The translations under genes were made by a program, and so were the position numbers. Source: Adiantum capillus-veneris (taxonomy: Eukaryota; Streptophyta; Polypodiopsida; Polypodiales; Pteridaceae). Taken from it: DNA of 56,000 bases. Positions 43,970 through 53,291 of this stretch are shown here, one piece after another. The stretch spans positions 71,872,910 through 71,928,909 of the forward strand of contig CM043960.1 of assembly GCA_014529385.2 (NCBI GenBank), given 5' to 3'. The number at the start of each line of letters is the position of its first letter. Within the stretch, counting starts at the first letter, position 1. The notes under the pieces were generated by a model. It saw only the letters and a program-made list of their open reading frames with translations. It was not told the DNA's origin and searched no databases.

Positions 43970-44945
43970 TGATCCGAGCCTATCACAAATTTTTGTTTAC
44001 TATATTTTGTTGGTTTTCCTTGCTTCTAGAGGTTTACAATAAAAGAAAGAGTGAGAACAACCTCTTGGAAAAATTCAAAAAATGATTTGATGGGAATTTT
44101 TTCTTGACTAGTTCACCGGAGGTGAAAGGTAGAAGGAGAACCTAGTGGTAAAGGGAAGGGAAAATATGTAAATGTGAAAAGAAAAGATATGATGTGGTTG
44201 TGGAGCCATGCACCCATGATTCAGGGGTCATGAGTGGCTCATATCATCATGGCTTTGGAGCCATATGATGATTCAAACAGATGGGACCCAAATGGAAGAC
44301 TTGGTAAAGGAAGGAAACAGACACATGATTTTGCTGGATTTTTAAAAAATACTTCCACTCCGATCCAAGAAAAGTTGTCTTCATCAAAGTTGTAGCTGAT
44401 GAGCTGGAGATTCTGACCATATTTTTTCTATAATTTTTGCATCTACGATCTAGGAGATATGGCCAAAATGGCGGACGCCAATTTTTTCAACTGTGGTGGA
44501 GACCACCCCCTCTACCTTTACACACACACCCTTCCTTTTCCACATTGAGACCTTCTCTAAAAATCATCCATTAGTCTTCTCACCCTCCCCTCCTTCCTCC
44601 TCTCTCTCAAGCTCAAAAAACCATCACAAATTCCTTTTCTAATCACCTCTCTCATCATGCTTAATCTTGTTGTGATTCATAAGTTCTCATTCAACCCCTT
44701 TCTATTATTACTAGATATGCATTGATTTTATGTAGATTCTTTACATTTTAAAATAAGGAAGCTCTTGGACTCAAGCTATGGAGGAAGGAGTGAAGACAAC
44801 ACAAGTGATGATGGAGCCAATTAGTTGCAAATTGGTCAACAAATCACTTGGAAGGAGCTTCTTCATTGGTTGAATGTCCCTAATCAAGCTTCATTTGTAC
44901 AAATTGCACTTGGATCTTAACCTCACTCCTAATCACTCTCTTTCC

Positions 44946-44953
44946 TATATAAA
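44946..44953 (+). promoter_or_regulatory. TATA box, REG-9 5' LTR
   Basis: TATATAAA, about 980 bp into the LTR and conserved in the 3' LTR at 52152-52159, with the same C-rich run after it. Confidence 0.55.
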
Positions 44954-45269
44954 GAGGCCCCCCCCTTTGTAATTTCAAGTCTCCCTCAGCCCCATTGAGT
45001 CTTTGTATCACTCACCATGAGCCCATAAAGCTCATTCATTCACTCTATTCTTGCACATTCTAGAGTGCAAATTGTTTTATGCTAGTAACCTCCCCTCCTC
45101 TTACTTATGTTAATTAAGAGAAATCTTTTATGTGTGTGTGAGAGTGCTTGATGTGATTTTGACTAATCCTTGAGTTGTTGTTTAGTAATCTACGTGCTAT
45201 TTGTGTTGGGTGTGTTTGAAGTTATCCATTCCTTGTACACACACTAAGGTTAATGCTTCATTCATAGTG

Positions 45270-45271
<2 letters not shown>

Positions 45272-45333
<62 letters not shown>
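45272..45333. repeat. (CT)n microsatellite in REG-9 5' LTR
   Basis: About 31 CT units. The 3' LTR copy (52482-52531) is shorter. Confidence 0.95.
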
Positions 45334-45336
<3 letters not shown>

Positions 45337-45450
45337 TGTAACGGTCCTAGTCCACGCTTCCAAGACTAAGTGGTGCCCTCTTCTCATTTCCCTTGTGGCA
45401 CAATGGAGTTTTTTTGGTGTAGATGCCGCCATTCCAAATTTCCTTCGTCA

Positions 45451-46069
45451 GTAGGTATGGGTGAATAAATCCATCATGGTAAACAAGCCAAAGTAGATCC
45501 AATTACCAAAACTAACAACCCCATGAGTGGTTAGCAAAACAATGCAACAATAGTGAACAAAAATATCTCAACAACCTCACTGCAGTTATACTTAAATGGC
45601 AACCGAAACAAGCTCCAAAGTCACAAGCAATCCAACCCAAGTATAAATGGATTCCAAAGAACAAACCACACAACCAACCCCAACCTACCAAGACAACCAA
45701 GAAATGGAGACCAAAGCAACCAGCTCAATTGTCGCCAAGACTGACATTGGATAGGGGGAAAGAATAACACACCCAGAACCTAAATAATCTGCCTCTCTAT
45801 AGCCCAAGATAATCATTACACCCCAATCCGTTAGAGTTCACCTTCAAAACTCACACAATCTCCATATAGATCACTATCTATATGCATACCAATGCACATA
45901 TGCTTTTCACAATCAATTGACATTACACCACACCAATTTTGCTCATTTACAACAATCACACAATACACACCACTCTCTCTTTCTTGCTCACACATACAAA
46001 GGTCCAGAGAGACACACACATCTCACACACCAGCACTAGATGGTTGGAATAGAGCAAGGAATAGATGGG
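45451..46069 (+). repeat. 619 bp flank-derived segment duplicated at 52649-53279
   Basis: It follows the 5' LTR exactly as its partner follows the 3' LTR. One frame encodes three W-x-P-K units (LKWQPK about 45595, YKWIPK about 45643, KKWRPK about 45703), so it appears to be the W-x-P-K part of REG-8 rather than REG-9 leader. The two copies differ at about nine bases and a 12 bp indel. Confidence 0.8.
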
Positions 46070-47390
46070 ATGACGAAGCATTGAAATTGAGAGCTTTTCC
46101 TTTGGTGCTCAAAGAAGAAGCTAGGGTATGGTTCCAGGCTCTAGATCCAACCCAAAGAGCTGATTGGGAGGGATTGAAGGCGGCTTTCCTACGAAGATTT
46201 GAACGAGCCAATTCGGCAAAAGAACTATGGCAACAGCTTCTGGCCCTTCATCAAGTTGACCCTCATGGTTATGCAACCTATGAGGAAGGTTTTCTGAAAC
46301 TTTGGGGGCAATGGTCAGACTCACTAAACCCTGGTGAGCGAGCTCCCAATTGCCTCCAAAAGGATCGATTTTTCTCAGGTTTGTACCCCTTGCTAAGGGA
46401 GAAGGTAAAGAGCAAATTTCCAAATACTTTTGAAGATGCCTTAAGAATTGCTAGGGAAAAGAATAGAAAGATTCTCTATCAAGCCCAAGCTGGCCAGCTA
46501 GCTTTGGGAGGCAATATCACAACTATGGAAGCTTCTCACATACCTCCAAATGTTCCTAATGCACCAGACCTCAATAGAGGTCAACAAGAAGATATGCTCC
46601 AACAAATAAACAATCTCACAAACCAACTAGAGGGGTTGAGAGTAAATCTTGTGCAGGGTGCAAGAAGGCCTATTGAGGGGAATGGTGGGAATCGGCCACC
46701 AATGCGACGTCAAGCAAGGGAAATGTTGTGTTACAATTGTGGGGAAAATGGCCACGGCATGTATAATTGCCCTCATCCCAGAAGATATGACTACCCTGTC
46801 AGAGGTCCTCGACAACAAGTAAGTCCTCCCCGTGCTAGAGCTCGAGCACAAGAGCAACCGCAACCTCAAATTTTGCAGCCACCTCGTGCTCAAGCTCAAG
46901 CCCCTACTACTCAACCAAATGTGAGCATCATAAGGATGGAGGAGGTCCTCAAGGGCAGAAGCAACCAGGAAGAAATAGCTAAAGGGAAGATGAAGATAGA
47001 TGAAGTGGCTACAATGCCTATCAAGCGTGTGCGTGTCCAAGATGAAGTAAGTAAAGAAACAAGCAAGGATGCAAGCAATGAAGCAAGTACATCTCGGGCA
47101 ACTAAAGATGAAGCCAAGAAGAGAAAGACCCGTACTAGGTCTCAAATTGACATCTCTGATTTCCCTATGGGATCTCGGACACAACCTTATGACTTGATAG
47201 CTGATGTGAGTTCTCAAGGACCAAAGATTACTTGGCCACAACTACTTCATATCTCCCCAAAGCTACGACGACAATGGTCAAAAATGGTGAGCACGAGGGC
47301 AAAGCGAAGTAAGCTAGTAAGTGTAATCAAAGCATATGGTCTCAAGGATATAGTGCCTTTGGTGGAGGCTCAAATCAAGGGACAACCAAT
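46070..47390 (+). pseudogene. REG-9 Gag, N-terminally truncated
   Basis: True Gag similarity begins at 46070 (DDEALKLRAF), so about the first 40 residues present in REG-5 Gag are missing; the open frame starting at 45892 is fused by chance to the duplicated flank. The body (EARVWFQAL, KLWGQWSDSL) is followed by the knuckle CYNCGENGHGMYNC at 46729-46770 and a Pro/Arg/Lys-rich tail. Confidence 0.85.
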
Positions 47391-47660
47391 TCCAAAAACT
47401 TACATTGACAGTGGAGCAGAGGTTTGTGTCATGACAGAAAAGCTAATGCATCAATTGGGTTTAGAGGTAATGGAATCATCAAACTTTAGGGCAAAAATGG
47501 CCAATAATGTCTCTGTCACTTGTGTGGGTGTAGTGAAAGCTTTGAGAGTTTCTGTTTTTGGAATCACTACAGAGATTGAGGCTTATGTGATGCCAGTAAA
47601 GGGAGAAGGATACCCCCTTATTTTAGGACGACCTTGGCTCATGGGTATAGGAGCTAGGCA
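47391..47660 (+). pseudogene. REG-9 protease
   Basis: YIDSGAEVCVM keeps the D-S-G-A triad, and YPLILGRPWL follows about 75 residues later. It is in frame with Gag and RT and looks intact by itself. Confidence 0.85.
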
Positions 47661-48049
47661 AGATTGGGCAACAGGAGACTTGGAGTTGAGGCCTAGTGTG
47701 GGTGGCCATAGTCGGAAGGTGGTTTATAACTTGAAGAATGGGCGACAAGAGAACCTTGAACTAGAGACGTCAGCTGATGAGTGGAGCTCAAGTGGATGCT
47801 CCTCATCCATGGACGAGGAAGAGAGTTCAAGTGAAGAGAGTGATAGCACTCTCGAAGTCATGGGCATCACCATAAAGGAAACTACCTCATCAGAAGACAA
47901 CTCAAGGATCCAAATGGAGAATGTGTGGGATGCCAGCCTAGAGAAGATGTTATCCAAGGATATAAAGGAAGAAGAAAAGGAGGGTTATGTAAATGTTCTC
48001 AAGAAGCATGCATCATTGTTTATTTCTGATTACACTCACATTACAGGTG

Positions 48050-48834
48050 TCACTGCAGTGAAGCATCATATCCATCTAAAAGAAGGGAGCAAGCCAATAG
48101 TACAAAAACTAAGAAGATTAGGATTTGTGCAACAAAATGCACTGTTGTCCGAGGTGAAGAGACTCTTAGAAGCAGGATTCATATACCCAGTAGAAGATTC
48201 AGAATGGGTCTCCCCAGTAGTGGTGAGGCCAAAGAAGAATGGTAAATGGCGAGTGTGCGTGGATTACAAGCCACCAAATGCTGCAACAAAGAGGGACCAC
48301 TTCCCTCTCCCATTTCAAGATGAGATTCTAAATGAAGTAGCAGGCCATGAGCGATACACAGTGTGTGATGGCTACTCCAGCTACTTTCAAATACACATTG
48401 CAGAGGAGGACCAGAAAAAGACTACTTTCATCACACCATGGGGCTGTTTTGCATTTTGAGTCATGCCTTTTGGTCTCACCAACGCTCCAGCCACCTTTCA
48501 ACGATTCATGAACATGGTCTTCCAACCTTACTTTGGTAAGTCCATAAGGGTTTTCATAGATGAGTTTTGTATTTACAGCTCCAAAAGTATGCATCTCGGC
48601 AAGATTGATGAAGGATTTACTCATTTAGCTAAGCTGGGTGGACAACTAAACAAGGACAAATGTCACATTGGGGAAAGCAAGGTTACACTATTGGGGCATG
48701 TAGTGTCCATTGATGGAATCGAGGTAGATCCTGAAAAGATAGAAACATTGCTAAATCTACCTTCCCCAACTTCCATCAAACAATTAATCTCTTTCTTGCA
48801 AAAGCTAAGATATTTGAGTAGATTCATACACTAA
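48050..48834 (+). pseudogene. REG-9 reverse transcriptase with FIDE active site
   Basis: In frame with Gag and protease: GFIYPVEDSEWVSP, RVCVDYKPPNAAT, VCDGYSSYFQI. A TGA at 48457-48459 follows GCFAF; the frame resumes with MPFGLTNAPATFQR. The catalytic motif at 48553-48564 is F-I-D-E instead of F-I-D-D, so one metal-binding Asp is Glu. A TAA at 48832-48834 ends the piece. Enzyme almost certainly dead. Confidence 0.88.
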
Positions 48835-48843
48835 CTCTCCCAA

Positions 48844-49400
48844 GTGATATTTCCTCTACAACAACTGACTCGTCAAGAGACGCTTGTTTGGAGTGAAGAA
48901 AGTGATGGGCATTTTAGAGAGATAAAAAAAATGTTAGGGTCACTCCCTGTAATCCTCCAACCTTGTTGGGAAGAAACATTCTTTGTAAACCCTAGTGTGG
49001 GAGAAGAGGCCATTGGTGCTGCCCTCCTACAAAAAGATCATAAAACATCCTTTATGAGGCCTGTGTATTTTGCTAGCCGCCTCATGGAAAACACAGAGAA
49101 GGCCTACACCCTGATGGAACAACTAGTGTTAGCTCTCATGTTTGCGGTAACCAAATTTCGGCCATACTTGCTGCCAAAGAGGTTTGTAATTATCACTGTG
49201 GAGGATATGTTTCCCTATGCACTACAACATATGGAAATCTCTGACAAAATAGCAAAGTGGGTGGTGCGACTTCAAGAGTTTGATTATACAATACAGGTTG
49301 AAAGAACAACTCGAGCATGCTTAGCCGACATTTTAACAAACAAGTGCTATGAAAAAGTTTTCCATTTGAAGAGAAAGGAACTTCCACCACCTCCAGCTCT
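48844..49400 (+). pseudogene. REG-9 connection and first RNase H (degenerate)
   Basis: IFPLQQLTRQE, then AALLQKDHKTSFMRPVYFASR and FRPYLLPKRFVI. As in REG-5 the fold is recognisable but catalytic Asp positions are not kept. Confidence 0.72.
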
Positions 49401-49414
49401 AGAGGCTTTGGTCA

Positions 49415-49820
49415 ATGCTTATAGCCTCTACTTTGATGGAGCATACAAGAGAACCAAGGATAAGGCAGCTGCAGGCATCATGGTCTTATCTCCATTGGGA
49501 GAGAGGATCCATAATGAAGGGATCACTCTAGAAGATGTCCACTCCAACAATGAAGCAGAATATCAAGCTCTAATTCATGGCCTTTGTTGGTGCCTCGATA
49601 ATTCAATTAAGAGATTAAATGCTTTTGGTGACTCCATGCTTTTGGTAAGGCAAATGCAAGGTACATGGGATTGCAAAAATGCCAGTCTCTCTACTAAAAT
49701 GAGAGAAGCCAAAGCTCTTATGAGGAGATTTAGGGAGGCACAAGTACATCATGTGCCAAGAGACCAGAACAAGGATGCAGACCACCTAGCATCATCGAAG
49801 TTAAATGAGTCAATAGTGGG
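49415..49820 (+). pseudogene. REG-9 second (archaeal-type) RNase H
   Basis: LYFDGAYKRTKDKAAAG (Asp), SNNEAEYQAL (Glu), FGDSMLLVRQ (Asp), then HHVPRDQNKDADHLAS. It is uninterrupted and aligns directly with the REG-5 copy. This domain defines the Tat lineage. Confidence 0.87.
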
Positions 49821-49829
49821 AGCAGTGGC

Positions 49830-51135
49830 CATCAAACTTCCACTTCAGCAAGGCAAGGAGGACTTAGAAGATATTATGCACATTCTGGAGCAAGGAGAGG
49901 CTCCTAAACACTTGAATGCAAGGGAAAGGCGATGGTTAGCTAGGAAGGCTACCATGTATCGCATAGTAAATGATAACTTGTATTGTCTTGGTAAGGATGG
50001 TGTGCTTAGGAGAGTGCCTTTGAAGAGTGAAATTGAAGAGATTTTAAAAGCTTGTCATGATGATATGTGCGGAGGACACTTTGCACACGACATCACTAGT
50101 AGAAAGGTTCTGCAAGCTGGGTTTACTTGGCCAAGTCTTCATCGTGATGTCCAATACTGGTGTCAAACATGTGATGAATGTCAGAAAGCAGGACCACGAC
50201 GGCTCATAGCTGAACCTCAGAACCCAATAAAGGTATATGGGCCCTTTGAGAAGTGGGGAATTGATGCCATAGGGCCTCTACCACGCACTCAGTCAGGTAA
50301 AGAGTACATCATTATGGGAGTAGACTACATGACTAGATGGGCTGAGGCTATTCCAACCAATAGAATTACTGCTAAGGATGTGAGTCAGTTCATCTTTGAC
50401 CACATCTATTGCCGGTTTGGCACCCCTCTTGAAATACTATCTGATAGAGGACCAGGGTTTAGAGCATACTTGGTAGGAGAACTCATGCAGAAGCTAAATA
50501 TTCAGCATCAACACTCTACTCCTTACTACCCTCAGTGCAATGGCTTGGTGGAAAAGGTAAATGGAATCATTTGCAAAATTCTCACCAAACAGGTATATGC
50601 CAGGCGCCAAGATTGGGACAAACACCTGAATGGACCTCTATGGGCCTATAGAACCTCCTTCAAAACCACATTAGGGTACACACCCTTTCATTTGGTTTAT
50701 GGAAAGGAGGCGTTTTTGCCCATTGAAGTGAAGTTAACAAGTCTTCGAATTTTGGGTAGCCAGGTAGGCTCTCAAAAGGAGAAAGTACATCAAAGGATCA
50801 TGGATCTAGAGAGGTTGCAATTGGATCGCTAAGAAGCCATCAACCACTATTCTCAAGAAGCAGAGAAGCGCAGAGAAAAGCTCAACAAAAAGCTAGCATC
50901 CAAAGACATCAAAAAGGGATCTCTGGTGCTTCGATATGACAATCGCTTCGACACTCGTAAGGATGGAAAGTTTCTTTTTCGATGGGAAGGCCCGTTCTTG
51001 GTCACCAAAAAGTTCAAAAATGGCTCTTACAAACTTCAAGACATTGATGGTAAAGTGCACAAGACCAGGACAAATGGATGGCGTCTAAAGCCTTATCACA
51101 TCAGGATAAGGTCAGCCCAAGATCAAAGAAAGTAG
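49830..51135 (+). pseudogene. REG-9 integrase
   Basis: Zinc module CHDDMCGGHFAHD with CQTCDECQ; core WGIDAIG, LSDRGPGF and LVEKVNG with all three acidic residues. A TAA at 50830-50832 cuts the helical linker before the C-terminal region, which continues in the same frame at 50926-51135 (WEGPFLVTKKF) to a TAG. Confidence 0.87.
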
Positions 51136-51161
51136 GCTAGAGGCATAAATACCCCTAGCCC

Positions 51162-51172
51162 GGTTTGGGGGG
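51162..51172 (+). promoter_or_regulatory. REG-9 polypurine tract
   Basis: GGTTTGGGGGG lies three bases before the 3' LTR start. Confidence 0.75.
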
Positions 51173-51175
51173 CTA

Positions 51176-52475
51176 TGATCCGAGCCTATCACAAATTTTT
51201 GTTTACTATATTTTGTTGGTTTTCCTTGCTTCTAGAGGTTTACAATAAAAGAAAGAGTGAGAACAACCTCTTGGAAAAATTCAAAAAATGATTTGATGGG
51301 AATTTTTTCTTGACTAGTTCACCGGAGGTGAAAGGTAGAAGGAGAACCTAGTGGTAAAGGGAAGGGAAAATATGTAAATGTGAAAAGAAAAGATATGATG
51401 TGGTTGTGGAGCCATGCACCCATGATTCAAGGGTCATGAGTGGCTCATATCATCATGGCTTTGGAGCCATATGATGATTCAAACAGATGGGACCCAAATG
51501 GAAGACTTGGTAAAGGAAGGAAACAGACACATGATTTTGCTGGATTTTTAAAAAATACTTCCACTCTGATCCAAGAAAAGTTGTCTTCATCAAAGTTGTA
51601 GCTGATGAGCTGGAGATTCTGACCATATTTTTTCTATAATTTTTGCATCTACGATCTAGGAGATATGGCCAAAATGGCGGACGCCAATTTTTTCAACTGT
51701 GGTGGAGACCACCCCCTCTACCTTTACACACACACCCTTCCTTTTCCACATTGAGACCTTCTCTAAAAATCATCCATTAGTCTTCTCACCCTCCCCTCCT
51801 TCCTCCTCTCTCTCAAGCTCAAAAAACCATCACAAATTCCTTTTCTAATCACCTCTCTCATCATGCTTAATCTTGTTGTGATTCATAAGTTCTCATTCAA
51901 CCCCTTTCTATTATTACTAGATATGCATTGATTTTATGTAGATTCTTTACATTTTAAAATAAGGAAGCTCTTGGACTCAAGCTATGGAGGAAGGAGTGAA
52001 GACAACACAAGTGATGATGGAGCCAATTAGTTGCAAATTGGTCAACAAATCACTTGGAAGGAGCTTCTTCATTGGTTGAATGTCCCTAATCAAGCTTCAT
52101 TTGTACAAATTGCACTTGGATCTTAACCTCACTCCTAATCACTCTCTTTCCTATATAAAGAGGCCCCCCCCTTTGTAATTTCAAGTCTCCCTCAGCCCCA
52201 TTGAGTCTTTGTATCACTCACCATGAGCCCATAAAGCTCATTCATTCACTCTATTCTTGCACATTCTAGAGTGCAAATTGTTTTATGCTAGTAACCTCCC
52301 CTCCTCTTACTTATGTTAATTAAGAGAAATCTTTTATGTGTGTGTGAGAGTGCTTGATGTGATTTTGACTAATCCTTGAGTTGTTGTTTAGTAATCTACG
52401 TGCTATTTGTGTTGGGTGTGTTTGAAGTTATCCATTCCTTGTACACACACTAAGGTTAATGCTTCATTCATAGTG

Positions 52476-52534
<59 letters not shown>

Positions 52535-52648
52535 TGTAACGGTCCTAGTCCACGCTTCCAAGACTAAGTGGTGCCCTCTTCTCATTTCCCTTGTGGCACA
52601 ATGGAGTTTTTTTGGTGTAGATGCCGCCATTCCAAATTTCCTTCGTCA
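51176..52648 (+). repeat. REG-9 3' LTR (1473 bp)
   Basis: It matches the 5' LTR with about two substitutions (in the GATTCA-GGGTC and CCACTC-GATCC segments) and a shorter CT run at 52482-52531. TATA box at 52152-52159. Confidence 0.9.
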
Positions 52649-53279
52649 GTAGGTATGGGTGAATAAATCCATCATGGTAAACAATCCAAAGTAGATCCAA
52701 TTACCAAAACTAACAACCCCATGAGTGGTTAGCAAAACAATGCAACAATAGTGAACAAAAATATCTCAACAACCTCACTGCAGTTATACTTAAATGGCAA
52801 CTGAAACAAGCTCCAAAGTCACAAGCAAGCCAACCCAAGTATAAATGGATTCCAAAGAACAAACCACACAACCAACCCCAACCTACCAAGACAACCAAGA
52901 AATGGAGACCAAAGCAACCAACTCAACAACCAGCTCAATTGTCGCCAAGACTGACATTGGATAGGGGGAAAGAATAACACACCCAGAACCTAAATAATCT
53001 GCCTCTCTATAGCCCAAGATAATCATTACACCCCAATCCGCTAGAGTTCACCTTCAAAACTCACACAATCTGCATATAGATCACTATCTATATGCATACC
53101 AATGCACATATTCTTTTCACAATCAATTGACATTACACCACACCAATTTTGCTCATTTACAACAATCACACAATGCACACCACTCTCTCTTTCTCGCTCA
53201 CACATACAGAGGTCCAGAGAGACACACACATCTCACACACCAGCACTAGATGGTTGGAATAGAGCAAGGAATAGATGGG
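52649..53279 (+). repeat. REG-8 right part: W-x-P-K segment (partner of 45451-46069)
   Basis: This should be the genuine continuation of REG-8 beyond REG-9. It encodes the same three W-x-P-K units near 52795-52905, which are missing from 42475-43969 and expected there by comparison with REG-4. Stops show it is decayed. Confidence 0.6.
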
Positions 53280-53291
53280 GGGAAAGGGGGA
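53274..53291 (+). promoter_or_regulatory. Possible REG-8 polypurine tract
   Basis: GATGGGGGGAAAGGGGGAAG resembles the tracts of REG-4 and REL-1, and the right breakpoint of the duplicated segment lies in it. No TG start follows immediately, so the assignment is weak. Confidence 0.3.

Larger units (their letters stand above)
43970..45450 (+). repeat. REG-9 5' LTR (1481 bp)
   Basis: Termini are TGATCCGAGCC and TTCCTTCGTCA. TATA box TATATAAA at 44946-44953, followed by a C-rich segment. A CT microsatellite lies at 45272-45333. Confidence 0.9.
43970..52648 (+). mobile_element. REG-9: Tat-like Ty3/gypsy element with dual RNase H, lacking a primer site
   Basis: LTRs at 43970-45450 and 51176-52648 differ at about two substitutions plus the length of a CT run. 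The internal Gag-Pol is related to REG-5 throughout, includes the second RNase H and lies in one frame with three stops. After the 5' LTR, instead of a primer site and Gag start, there is a 619 bp segment that also follows the 3' LTR; it joins Gag at 46070. The element inserted into REG-8. Confidence 0.88.

Noticed and set aside
45451-45480. Primer-binding site of REG-9
   Set aside because: No TGG-leading tRNA-like sequence follows the LTR; the same bases follow the 3' LTR, so this is flank.
45892-46069. N-terminal 59 codons fused in frame to REG-9 Gag
   Set aside because: This part is the duplicated flank also found at 53102-53279 without Gag; the open frame is coincidental.
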